DNA of 64,000 bases from DATAAP01 sp041690495 (GTDB lineage: Bacteria > Pseudomonadota > Alphaproteobacteria > CACIAM-22H2), in NCBI GenBank assembly GCA_041690495.1, contig JAWLHE010000003.1, positions 416,967 to 480,966 of the forward strand, read 5' to 3'. The notes beneath the pieces are model-generated. The model saw only the letters and a list, made by a program, of their open reading frames with translations. It was not told the origin of the DNA and did not search any database. Every line of letters begins with the position of its first letter. Position 1 is the first letter of the stretch. The position numbers and the translations under genes are program-made. Below are positions 1 through 8,011 of the stretch, piece by piece.

Positions 1-74
1 GTACAACTTCCTTACTCCGGCTCGCCGCTGTTAACGGCTGCTTAACGCCATCCGCGCGCCAGCGCAAGCGGCGA

Positions 75-269
75 TCACGCAGCCGTTTCGGCCTCGCTGG
101 AGAGAAGTGTCTCGGCGGCCTGCTTTACGCGGAGCCAGTCGGCGCCGCCGCGCTTATTGCCGTCCTTGATGAGCGCCGCCGCACGCATCGCCGCGTGGCT
201 TGGCGCGCAGACGCCGCGCTGTGCGACCAGGAATCGCGCGGCCGATCTTATGTCCTGTTCAGTCAACAT
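75..269 (-). CDS. small hypothetical protein, 64 aa
   Basis: A 64-residue soluble protein with no signal peptide or membrane segment. The chosen ATG at 269 follows a weak GAAAG ribosome site; an in-frame start at 308 would add 13 Arg-rich residues that look like untranslated leader. The N-terminus (LTEQDIRSAARFLVAQRG) predicts a helix. The rest contains a basic KDGNKRGGADWLRV stretch that could contact nucleic acid, but that is only a guess. Function is unknown. It lies beside no obvious partner; the patatin gene on the same strand is about 250 bp upstream. Confidence 0.55.
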   Translation of the reverse strand: MLTEQDIRSAARFLVAQRGVCAPSHAAMRAAALIKDGNKRGGADWLRVKQAAETLLSSEAETAA

Positions 270-522
270 CTTTCGGTTGAATCCCGCGCGCGGTCGTACC
301 GTCTGCAATCAGCGTCGAAGCGAGCGCGACAGTAGTGCGCGATCGGGAGCCGCGCAAGCGAGCGTGACAAGAAATCCACCGGAATCTGCACGTCATTTGT
401 TCGGTGAATGAGTCTGGGGATAACGTGTGAATTTCGTGGAAAAAAAGAATCATAGCCGATGCATCGGCAGGACGGCGTCGGCGGGTCGCATTGCTGCGCG
501 ACGCGGACCGTTTTAGCCGCGC

Positions 523-1551
523 TCAGCCCGGAACGGGCCGGCAGGCCTGGTAGGGCGGCGCCGTCTCGCAGAAGAACGGCGCCCGCAGCCGCGACTTGAA
601 CTCGTCGGCCTTGGAGAAACCGGTGTGTTCGAGATCGTTCAGCTTCTCGAGCGCGTCGAGCCGCCAACTTGCGTCGGGAATAGCAAAGTCGATTCGTGTG
701 TAGCGCGGTCCGAGAAGATGGCGCATCTGGAAGTTGACTCCCTCGGACTGCGCATTGCCGATCACGTCGACGATGCGCGGCGCCCACCATTTGAGCCCGG
801 TATCTGCCTCGCGCGGATTGCCAAAATCGCGCTTGCGGCCGGTGCCCAGCGAAAGCATCCGCACATCATTTTCGTCGAAGGGCGCGTCGATGCCGCGCCG
901 GCGGCAATGCTCGCGGATCCGCATCGCCTCGCCATAGGCGATGACGGCCGGATTATTTGCCCAAAGCGCACCGTCGGCGTAACTGCCGCCGCGCCCGAGC
1001 GTCACATGCGGGAAATAGGTCGGGGCGGCGCAGGCGGCCAGCACGACGTCGCGCGTGAGAAGCCTGCGGTCGCGGGTCAGCCCGGGCCGGTGCGGGGTCG
1101 TGAAGACGACGACCCGCCCGGAAGCAAGATCCATGGCCGGAATCACCAGACGGCTACGTGCGGAGCCGAAGCGCTGCTCGCCGAACAACTCACCCAATGC
1201 CCAGGAAAGCGTGTTCGGACGATATCGGGACCGATGCAGCCACTCGAACTCCAGCCCGAACCGACGCAGGTAGGGATCGAGGAAACGGGCGAGCACGCGG
1301 CGGCCGAGCGGGCCTGGGCCGCGCCGTTCGAAAATGCGGGGACCGTATCCGATGAAAAAGCCGTGAACCTCCTGCGCGGAATAGCCGAATCCGAGCAGCG
1401 CCGCGATGAACCCGCCCGACGAAGTGCCTGCAATCAGGTCGAAATAGCGCGCGAGCGGCTGGTTGAGCTGACGCTCGATCCGGGCCAGGCATGCGGTGAT
1501 GAACACCCCGCGGATGCCGCCGCCGTCCAGGCTGAGGATCCGGAATGCCAT
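523..1551 (-). CDS. patatin-like phospholipase, 342 aa
   Basis: Predicted cytosolic or membrane-peripheral acyl hydrolase of the patatin family. The oxyanion motif DGGGIRG is at residues 9-15, the nucleophile elbow GTSSG at 42-46 makes Ser44 the nucleophile, and the DGA motif at 193-195 supplies the catalytic Asp193. Both dyad residues are therefore present. The ATG at 1551 begins directly with the conserved FRILSLDGGG strand. Length is normal for bacterial patatins. No signal peptide. The neighbours do not suggest a pathway. Some related proteins are CBASS effectors (CapV), but no nucleotidyltransferase gene is near, so a housekeeping lipid hydrolase is more likely. Confidence 0.88.
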   Translation of the reverse strand: MAFRILSLDGGGIRGVFITACLARIERQLNQPLARYFDLIAGTSSGGFIAALLGFGYSAQEVHGFFIGYGPRIFERRGPGPLGRRVLARFLDPYLRRFGLEFEWLHRSRYRPNTLSWALGELFGEQRFGSARSRLVIPAMDLASGRVVVFTTPHRPGLTRDRRLLTRDVVLAACAAPTYFPHVTLGRGGSYADGALWANNPAVIAYGEAMRIREHCRRRGIDAPFDENDVRMLSLGTGRKRDFGNPREADTGLKWWAPRIVDVIGNAQSEGVNFQMRHLLGPRYTRIDFAIPDASWRLDALEKLNDLEHTGFSKADEFKSRLRAPFFCETAPPYQACRPVPG

Positions 1552-1811
1552 GGTCAGCGGCGCGTACCATTGGCCCGCACCGCGCGCCGCAGTACCCAGC
1601 GCCGTTTGCGGGACCGGCGGGTCCGATGTAGAAGCGCTTGACGCATGTCACCGAAGTTCCCTAAGCGTATCAGCTTGCGTTGGGGTGTCCCGATGCGCGG
1701 GGAATGGGCAGTTTAGCGGTGGTCGGGTTAGCGGATTCGTAACGTTAACCACTTATCGTTAACGGCCTGACTTCCGGGCAGCGGGAAAAAATCAAGGAAA
1801 CGGGGCTGCAC

Positions 1812-2282
1812 ATGTCGAACGATCTCGCGGGGGACTTCAGCACGCCGACGGCCGAGGCGCCGCTTTACGTACCGCGCCACGAAGACGAGGCCGGGCCGGC
1901 CTCTCCCGCCGGGAACGGCCTCAGCCTCGACGAGGTGATCGCCGCGCTCCGCTCGCTTCAGGCGCAGTACAACTCGCTGCGTGCCGCAGAACAGATCCTG
2001 CTGCATATCGTCGACGCCAAGGAGAACATCGCCGGACTCGAGCGCCGCAAGCTGGGACTGCTCGACGAGATCTCGAAGGCGGAGCAGCGTCGCGAGGCGG
2101 CGCTGGCCAACGCGGCGGCGGCCGAGCAGGCCGCCAAGGTCCGCCTCGAGGCGATCGAGGCGCAGATCCGCCGCGAGGAAGAGCGCCTGACTGCCGAGAA
2201 ACAGAAGCTCGAGGAGGACCTCGGCTACCTGCGCACGGTGATCAACAAGCTCACCCTCACCGCCTCGGAGCTGAAGCTCTGA
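1812..2282 (+). CDS. coiled-coil hypothetical protein, 156 aa
   Basis: Function unknown. The first 35 residues are acidic and Pro-rich. From about residue 70 to 145 the protein is a continuous Ala/Glu/Lys/Arg-rich heptad pattern typical of a long coiled coil. There is no signal peptide or membrane segment, so it is probably a cytoplasmic structural or scaffold protein. The ATG at 1812 is the first good start, after a short AT-rich leader. The stop codon is only 8 bp before the tRNA-like gene at 2291, so the two may share a transcript. Confidence 0.7.
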   Translation: MSNDLAGDFSTPTAEAPLYVPRHEDEAGPASPAGNGLSLDEVIAALRSLQAQYNSLRAAEQILLHIVDAKENIAGLERRKLGLLDEISKAEQRREAALANAAAAEQAAKVRLEAIEAQIRREEERLTAEKQKLEEDLGYLRTVINKLTLTASELKL

Positions 2283-2290
2283 GGCCCGAC

Positions 2291-2363
2291 AGGCGCGTAG
2301 CTCAGTGGCAGAGCGCTGCTATTACCTGGCAGAGGTCGAAGGTTCAATTCCTCTCCGCGCCTA
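2291..2363 (+). tRNA. tRNA-like gene, apparent anticodon UAC (Val), possibly degenerate
   Basis: The sequence folds as a cloverleaf: acceptor stem AGGCGCG/CGCGCCT (7 of 7 pairs), T8-A9, D stem GCTC/GAGC, anticodon stem CTGCT/GGCAG (one G-U pair) with loop ATTACCT, and a TTCAATT T-loop. Anticodon positions 2323-2325 read UAC, which would decode valine GUA. Oddities are one extra base in the 3' strand of the T stem (73 nt to the discriminator instead of 72), a pyrimidine at position 37 where purines are near universal, and no encoded CCA. It could be a divergent working tRNA or a decaying copy. Confidence 0.55.
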
Positions 2364-2417
2364 CTCTTTCCCGCCGATGACCGCGGTATCGACCGGACGC
2401 ACCGGAGACTCCGCGTA

Positions 2418-3641
2418 ATGAGCGCGCCAGGCAGCGGTGCGGCACAGGCGCGCGCACCGCATCTGCTGCATGTCTTTCCGACATTCGGGTTCGGCGGCGT
2501 GCCGATCCGCATCTCGAACGTCGTCAATCATTTCGGGCGACGCTACCGTCACACCATCATCGGGCTCGACGGCGTGCTCGACGCCCGGTCCCGCCTGCGC
2601 GACGACCTCGATGCGACCCTGATCGCTCCCGCGATCCGCAAGGAGCGACCGGTCGAGACGCTGCTGACCTTCAACCGCATGCTGCGCCAGGCGCGGCCCG
2701 ACCTGCTTCTCACCTACAACTGGGGCTCGACCGAGTGGGCGCTGCTCAACACGCTCCGGCGCCGCGCCCCGCATATTCATTTCGAGAGCGGCTTCGGTCC
2801 CGACGAGAGCGACGGCCAGGTGCCGCGCCGCATCCTGTTCCGGCGTGTCGCCCTGTTCGGCTCGTCGCGAGTCGTTGTCCCGTCGACGACCCTGTTCGAG
2901 CTCGCCACCAAGGTGTGGAAGCTGCGCAAGGGCCGCGTCATATACATCCCGAACGGCGTCGACTGCCAGCGCTTCGCCGCAGCGCCCGACCATGCGGCGA
3001 TTCCCGGCTTCATGAAAGCCGGAGACGAGCTGGTCGTCGGTACCGTTGCACCGCTACGCGCCGAGAAGAATATCGGCCGTCTGCTGCGCGTGTTCGCCGC
3101 CCTGCCGAAAACCATGCGGGCGCGGCTGCTGATCGTCGGCGACGGCGCCGAGCGCCGCGCGCTCGAAGCGCTCGCGGCCGAACTCGGCATCGCCTCGCGG
3201 GTCGTCTTCGCCGGCCATATCGACGCGCCGGAGCGCGTCCTGGGGCTGTTCGACGTCTTCGCGATCTCCTCCGACACCGAGCAGATGCCAAACACCATCC
3301 TGCAGGCGATGGCGGCGGCTCGGCCGATCGCCGGAGTCGACGTCGGCGACGTCAAATCCATGATCGGGCCGAAGAACCGGGAGATCATCGTGCCGAAGCA
3401 AGACGAGCGCGCCTTCGGCGTAGCGCTCGAGCGGCTCCTGCTTTCGCCTGAGCGCCGCCAGGCGATGGGCGCACAGAACCAGGAGCATGTCCGCGCGCAC
3501 TACGACCAGGCAGCGATGTTCGCCGCCTATGGCGGCCTGTTCGACCAGCTGATTTCACGCAAGAGATTCAAGATGACGGCCGAAGCCGCAGCGGGCGAGA
3601 CGCGCCCCGACGATGCCGGACGCACGGGAGCGATCGGATGA
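2418..3641 (+). CDS. glycosyltransferase family 4 protein, 407 aa
   Basis: Predicted cytoplasmic GT-B retaining glycosyltransferase that adds a sugar from an activated nucleotide donor to the growing exopolysaccharide repeat. The N-terminal Rossmann domain (about 15-175) carries the FPTFGFGGVPIR acceptor-side motif. The second domain starts near IPNGVD (about 178) and contains the SSDTEQMPNTILQAMA donor motif, in which the second acidic residue of the usual E-x7-E is Gln. Its last codons overlap the start of the next gene (ATGA at 3638-3641), so it is translationally coupled to the UDP-GlcNAc epimerase. Donor and acceptor cannot be told from sequence. Confidence 0.9.
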   Translation: MSAPGSGAAQARAPHLLHVFPTFGFGGVPIRISNVVNHFGRRYRHTIIGLDGVLDARSRLRDDLDATLIAPAIRKERPVETLLTFNRMLRQARPDLLLTYNWGSTEWALLNTLRRRAPHIHFESGFGPDESDGQVPRRILFRRVALFGSSRVVVPSTTLFELATKVWKLRKGRVIYIPNGVDCQRFAAAPDHAAIPGFMKAGDELVVGTVAPLRAEKNIGRLLRVFAALPKTMRARLLIVGDGAERRALEALAAELGIASRVVFAGHIDAPERVLGLFDVFAISSDTEQMPNTILQAMAAARPIAGVDVGDVKSMIGPKNREIIVPKQDERAFGVALERLLLSPERRQAMGAQNQEHVRAHYDQAAMFAAYGGLFDQLISRKRFKMTAEAAAGETRPDDAGRTGAIG

Positions 3642-4744
3642 GCCGTGTTGTCCTTCACCTGATTGCGGCGGCGCGCCCGAATTTCATGAAGATCGCCCCG
3701 CTCTACCACGCGCTGTCGCGCGAGAGCTGGTGCAAGGCCGAGCTCGTTCACACCGGCCAGCATTACGACTTCAACATGTCGGACGCGTTCTTTCGCGATC
3801 TCGGCCTGCCCGGACCCGACTATCATCTCGGCGTCGGCGGCGGCTCGCATGCCGAGCAGACCGGCGGCGTCATGATCGCGTATGAGAAGGTCTGCCTGAA
3901 GGCGCCTCCGGACTGGATCATCGTCGTCGGCGACGTGAACTCGACCGTCGCCTGCGCGCTGGTCGGCGCCAAGCTGCATATTCCCGTCGCGCATCTCGAG
4001 GCGGGCTTACGCAGCCGCGACCGCACGATGCCGGAAGAGATCAACCGCATCGTCACGGATTCAATCTCCGACGTGCTGTGGACGCCATCCCCCGATGGCG
4101 ACGAGAACCTGCGTGCCGAGGGCATTCCACCGGAGCGGATCGAGCGCGTCGGCAACATCATGATCGATTCCTACGAGCTGCTGCGCCAGCGCATCGAGGC
4201 GCAGTCGGCTCGCCGGAAATTCGGTCTCGACGCGCAGGGCTACGCGGTCGTCACTCTGCACCGGCCGTCCAACGTCGACATCCGCGAAACCCTCGCGCCA
4301 CTCGTCGAGGAGATCCGCAAGGTGGCGGAGCGCCTGCCGATCGTCTTTCCGGTCCATCCCCGTACCCGAAAGAACCTCGAGACATTCGGCCTGCTGGCGC
4401 GCCTCTCCGACCATCCGCGCATCCATCTGACCGAGCCGATGGGCTACATCGACTTCATGAGCCTGGTGCGCGAGGCAAGGCTGATCGCGACGGATTCCGG
4501 CGGCGTGCAGGAGGAGACGACCTATCTGGGGATTCCGTGCCTCACGCTGCGCGAGACGACCGAGCGGCCGGTCACGGTCAGCGAGGGCTCCAACCGGCTG
4601 ATCAAGCCGCAGGACCTCGCGAGCATGGTCGGACGCATCCTCGACGGCAAATGGAGCCGCGGCGGCAAGCCCGATCTGTGGGATGGACAAACCGCCAACC
4701 GCGTCGTTGCCAGTCTGAAAAAGAGAACGGCGCAGCGCGCCTAG
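3638..4744 (+). CDS. wecB: UDP-N-acetylglucosamine 2-epimerase (non-hydrolysing), 368 aa
   Basis: Interconverts UDP-GlcNAc and UDP-ManNAc in the cytoplasm, supplying a ManNAc-type precursor for the polysaccharide. Family motifs are all present: TGQHYD (39-44), GDVNST (98-103), EAGLRSRDRTMPEEINR (121-137), HRPSNVD, DSGGVQEET near residue 285 and the RETTERPVTVSEGSN loop. Length is normal. It overlaps the upstream glycosyltransferase by 4 bp. Its TAG stop shares the four bases ctag at 4741-4744 with the stop of the convergent downstream gene. No UDP-ManNAc dehydrogenase is visible in the window. Confidence 0.95.
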   Translation: MSRVVLHLIAAARPNFMKIAPLYHALSRESWCKAELVHTGQHYDFNMSDAFFRDLGLPGPDYHLGVGGGSHAEQTGGVMIAYEKVCLKAPPDWIIVVGDVNSTVACALVGAKLHIPVAHLEAGLRSRDRTMPEEINRIVTDSISDVLWTPSPDGDENLRAEGIPPERIERVGNIMIDSYELLRQRIEAQSARRKFGLDAQGYAVVTLHRPSNVDIRETLAPLVEEIRKVAERLPIVFPVHPRTRKNLETFGLLARLSDHPRIHLTEPMGYIDFMSLVREARLIATDSGGVQEETTYLGIPCLTLRETTERPVTVSEGSNRLIKPQDLASMVGRILDGKWSRGGKPDLWDGQTANRVVASLKKRTAQRA

Positions 4745-5949
4745 GCGCGCGCGATCCGGCCGTATACGCGCTCGTATTTCGCAACGCTCTTCGGCCAGTT
4801 CCGCTCGGTTTCGACGAAGCGCCGGCCGCGCGCGCGCATGCCCGGCCAGTCGTCGCGCCGGCGCAGAACATCGAGCAGCCGCGCCGCCAGCGCCCCGGGA
4901 TCGTCCGGCTCGAAGAGATAGCCGGTATCCCCGTCGCGAATCAGCTCGCGGTGGCCGCCGACATCCGAAGCGACGACGATCTTCTCCATCGCCATTGCCT
5001 CGAGCGGCTTGAGCGGGGTGACCAGCTCGGTCAGCGGGATCGAAACCCGCGGATAGACCATCGCGTCGGCCAGATCATAATACTTCGTGATGTCGCCATG
5101 CGGCACGCGGCCGACGAAGATCACGCGGTCGCCGAGATTCAGCTCTTCCGCGCGCCGCCGCAGCAGCTTGTCGTCGGGGCCGCCGCCGGCGAGCAGCACG
5201 CGCAGCTCGGGCGCGGCAGCAGCGAGGCTCGGCATCGCTTCGAGCAGCAGGTGCAGACCCTCGTAGCGGTAGAACGAGCCGAAGAACCCGACGACGACCT
5301 TGCCGCCGAGCCCGAGGCGCTCGACCAGCGCGGGGTCGGCCGGCTTGGGCGCGGCGAACTCGCCGAGATCGACGGCGTTGGGTATCACGGTGACATTGTC
5401 GGCGGCGATGCCGCGCCTGACGATGTCGTTGCGCAGCCCTTCGCAGATCGTGGTCACCGCGTCGGCACGCCCGAGCGCAAAAGTCTCGAGCGCGCGCGTA
5501 GCGCGATAGCGCATCCCGCCGGACTGGCTGGAACCGTGGCTGACCGCCGCATCCTCCCAGAACGCGCGGACCTCATAGACCACGGGAATGCGATGGCGGC
5601 GGCCGACCAGCAGCGCCGGCAACGCGTTCAGCACCGGCGAATGCGCATGAATGATGTCGGGACGTAATTCGGCGGCAAGCTCGTCGATCCGCGCGTGCAG
5701 GTCGTACATGAGCGTGAGCTCGTTGATGGCCGGCTTGCCGCTCGCCCACGGGCGGAACCGGGTGCGGTGAAAAGTCCAGCCATCCGCCCGTTCGGCCCGG
5801 CCGGCAGTGGGGCCCTGCTTGGCGCTGGTGACGTGGTGCGTCTCCCAGCCGCGCGCCCGCTGCTGTGTCAGGATCGCGGCAGTGCGGAATGTATAGCCGC
5901 TGTGAAGCGGCAGCGAGTGGTCGAGGACGTGAAGGATGCGGAGAGCCAT
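4741..5949 (-). CDS. exosortase A system-associated glycosyltransferase (TIGR04063-like), 402 aa
   Basis: GT-B family 4 glycosyltransferase of the subfamily that travels with XrtA loci. The opening ALRILHVLDHSLPLHSGYTF is characteristic of that group. The second Rossmann domain begins near VIPNAVDLGEF (about 190) and the donor-binding region reads ELVTPLKPLEAMAMEK. It acts on the cytoplasmic face during assembly of the EPS repeat. It is the last gene of an apparent minus-strand operon that begins at 13816, 43 bp after the preceding glycosyltransferase. Linkage specificity unknown. Confidence 0.92.
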   Translation of the reverse strand: MALRILHVLDHSLPLHSGYTFRTAAILTQQRARGWETHHVTSAKQGPTAGRAERADGWTFHRTRFRPWASGKPAINELTLMYDLHARIDELAAELRPDIIHAHSPVLNALPALLVGRRHRIPVVYEVRAFWEDAAVSHGSSQSGGMRYRATRALETFALGRADAVTTICEGLRNDIVRRGIAADNVTVIPNAVDLGEFAAPKPADPALVERLGLGGKVVVGFFGSFYRYEGLHLLLEAMPSLAAAAPELRVLLAGGGPDDKLLRRRAEELNLGDRVIFVGRVPHGDITKYYDLADAMVYPRVSIPLTELVTPLKPLEAMAMEKIVVASDVGGHRELIRDGDTGYLFEPDDPGALAARLLDVLRRRDDWPGMRARGRRFVETERNWPKSVAKYERVYGRIARA

Positions 5950-5992
5950 CGGTTGTCCGGCTTCTTATTGCACTGCCCCTGGCGCGGCGAGG

Positions 5993-7228
5993 TTAATCGG
6001 GTTTCGACGAGAGGATCGAGCGGAAAAGGTCGATCTGGCCCCGGGTGGTGTGATCCCAGCTGAACCCCTCGGCATAGGCCCGGGTCACACCCCGCTCGAT
6101 CGGTTGCGTCAGGACGGCCCTGACCGTTGCCGCGATCGCCTGCGGCGTCCGTTCCCTGAACAGGGCCCCGGCGGCGGGATCGGCGACCACTTCCGGCGTT
6201 CCCCAGACGTCCGAGGCGGCAACGCGGGTGCCGCACGCCATGGCTTCGAGCAGCACGTTGGCCCAGCCTTCCCGGCTCGAGGCGAGGACCAGCAGATCGG
6301 CCGCGTTGTAGACCTCGCGCAGTTCGTCGTGCGCGATGCGTCCGAGGAATCGTACGCGGTCCGCCACGCCGGATTTCTGCGCGATCGCCTTCAGGCGCTG
6401 CTCTTCGGACCCCTGCCCGGCAACCAGCAACTCGTGACCCGGCAGCATCGCCAGCGCCTCGATGACGAGGTCGTGGCCCTTGCGTGGAATCAGATGGCCC
6501 ACCGAGAGCAGAGTCGGTGCCGTGAGGTTCAGGCGCCGACGGACGGCTTCGCGGTCGACCGGCCGGAATGCCTCCAGGTCGACACCGTTGCGCAGCACGC
6601 GGATCTTGCTTGGCTCGGCGCCGAGCCTGACCAGCTCGTCCTTCAACGCGGCGCAGACCGTGATCAGGCCAGCCGCCTCGCGCGCCGCCCACAGGATCAT
6701 GCGGCGCGGCCAATAGTATGCGGGAATGAGGTTGATGTCGGTGCCGCGCGCGGTGATCGTCACCGGTCTGCCGAAATGGCGCCCGAGCATGGCCGCGGCG
6801 ACGCCGTCGGGATAGAAATAATGCGCGTCTATCAGGTCGAAGTCGTAGCCGTCCCGCCGCACCTGCTCGATGCTGCGCCGCGCCGCCCGGTACAGGCTCA
6901 GCGGCGCTGCGAGCATGCTGACCTTCGGCACCAGCGGATAGCGCGGATGGCGGACCGTCAGTCCGTGCCGGGTCTCGTGCGGCGGCGCCTTCTCGGCCGC
7001 CGCGTAGCCGGCGAGGAAACGGCGGGCGACCGGAAAGACCGGCACCGGCGCGACGACTTCGGTCCGGACGAGGCCGCTCGCGACCAGATGCCGGATGCGA
7101 TTCTCGACGAACACGCCGTGCGAGGGCTGCGCCGCATTGGGATAAAGCGTGGAGAACGTGAGGATCTTGATCTCACGCCGGGCAGTCGGCGCCGCCGCGG
7201 CCTGGCCCGTTCGGGTCGTGTCGTTCAT
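5993..7228 (-). CDS. glycosyltransferase family 4 protein, 411 aa
   Basis: Predicted retaining GT-B glycosyltransferase. The N-terminal acceptor domain starts after a 20-residue Ala/Thr-rich extension with ILTFSTLYPN and HGVFVENR. The donor domain includes VLRNGVDLEAF and a canonical E-x7-E motif in SSREGWANVLLEAMACG. It is separated from the YdcF-like gene by 15 bp and from the TIGR04063-like transferase by 43 bp, so all three are probably co-transcribed. Likely adds one residue of the EPS repeat; which sugar is not evident. Confidence 0.9.
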   Translation of the reverse strand: MNDTTRTGQAAAAPTARREIKILTFSTLYPNAAQPSHGVFVENRIRHLVASGLVRTEVVAPVPVFPVARRFLAGYAAAEKAPPHETRHGLTVRHPRYPLVPKVSMLAAPLSLYRAARRSIEQVRRDGYDFDLIDAHYFYPDGVAAAMLGRHFGRPVTITARGTDINLIPAYYWPRRMILWAAREAAGLITVCAALKDELVRLGAEPSKIRVLRNGVDLEAFRPVDREAVRRRLNLTAPTLLSVGHLIPRKGHDLVIEALAMLPGHELLVAGQGSEEQRLKAIAQKSGVADRVRFLGRIAHDELREVYNAADLLVLASSREGWANVLLEAMACGTRVAASDVWGTPEVVADPAAGALFRERTPQAIAATVRAVLTQPIERGVTRAYAEGFSWDHTTRGQIDLFRSILSSKPD

Positions 7229-7243
7229 TCCGGGCGCTGCCTG

Positions 7244-7996
7244 TCAGGAAAACGTGCTGGTGTAGCCGGCGACATAGTACCAGACCAGGCCTAACCACTC
7301 GTGAATGGCGTAGGCGCTGGTGCGCAGCGCGCCGGCCGTCGGAATGAAGTCGCTTGCGATCGGTGTGGGGGGATCGACGAAGCGGGTCGGCGCGGCGATG
7401 GGCTCAAGACCCGTCGCACGGAAAGCGGCCATGGCACGGCGCATGTGCCAAGCATGGGTGACCAGCAGGACGCGCGAGACGCCTTCGCGTCTGAGGATCT
7501 CGCTCGAATACGCTGCGTTCTGCTGCGTCGTCAGCGAGCGATCCTCGACCCATTTCACCGGAACGTTGAAGTCCCTGGTCAGCGTCTCCTGCATCTGCCG
7601 CGCAAGCGCGCTCGAATTCGGCAGGATGACGCCGCCGCTGACCAGCACCGGCTTTCCCGTCCGCCGGTGCACATGGGCGCCGTAGCGGACGCGCTCCAGA
7701 GTCGCGGGCCCGACGATGTCGGCGCCGTATTCCCGGGCCGCGGCACGCGTGTCGCCGCTGAGAATCACGATCGCACCGACATCCTCCGGAAGCCGGTCGA
7801 AATCGAGCGGCGAGTAGACCTGCAGCGGCTGCATCAGCCAGCTGCTCACGGCCGGCATGCTGACCAGGACGAGGGCCAGTGCCGCCAATGCCACGAGCGC
7901 GCGACCGAATGCGCGCCAGCGCCAGGAGAGGATCCATCCGGCCCCGGCAAGGACAAACAGATTCAAGGGGGGAACGAGGAAGGATCTCAAATCCAT
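7244..7996 (-). CDS. YdcF/ElyC/SanA-family (DUF218) membrane protein, 250 aa
   Basis: Inner-membrane protein with two hydrophobic segments near the N-terminus (about 5-27 and 32-55) followed by a DUF218 Rossmann-like domain (about 70-225). Recognisable elements are AIVILSGD, LVSGG and the RSLTTQQNAAYSSEIL and LLVTHAWHMRRAMAAF stretches. Related proteins (ElyC, SanA, YdcF) affect envelope integrity and undecaprenyl-carrier metabolism, though the biochemical activity is not settled. In this operon a role in polysaccharide carrier-lipid handling is a reasonable inference. Confidence 0.88.
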   Translation of the reverse strand: MDLRSFLVPPLNLFVLAGAGWILSWRWRAFGRALVALAALALVLVSMPAVSSWLMQPLQVYSPLDFDRLPEDVGAIVILSGDTRAAAREYGADIVGPATLERVRYGAHVHRRTGKPVLVSGGVILPNSSALARQMQETLTRDFNVPVKWVEDRSLTTQQNAAYSSEILRREGVSRVLLVTHAWHMRRAMAAFRATGLEPIAAPTRFVDPPTPIASDFIPTAGALRTSAYAIHEWLGLVWYYVAGYTSTFS

Positions 7997-8011
7997 GCTC
8001 TCTGCCGTTGC

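Noticed and set aside
523..1551. Patatin as a CBASS (CapV) defence effector
   Set aside because: No cGAS/DncV-like nucleotidyltransferase or ancillary CBASS gene lies nearby; the enzyme stands among unrelated genes.
625..1641. Long plus-strand open frame of 338 codons
   Set aside because: It is the antisense of the patatin gene, has an Arg/Ala-rich composition typical of shadow frames in GC-rich DNA and no domain motifs. Other long frames opposite real genes (for example 4078-5667, 8863-10995, 58239-60530) were rejected for the same reason.
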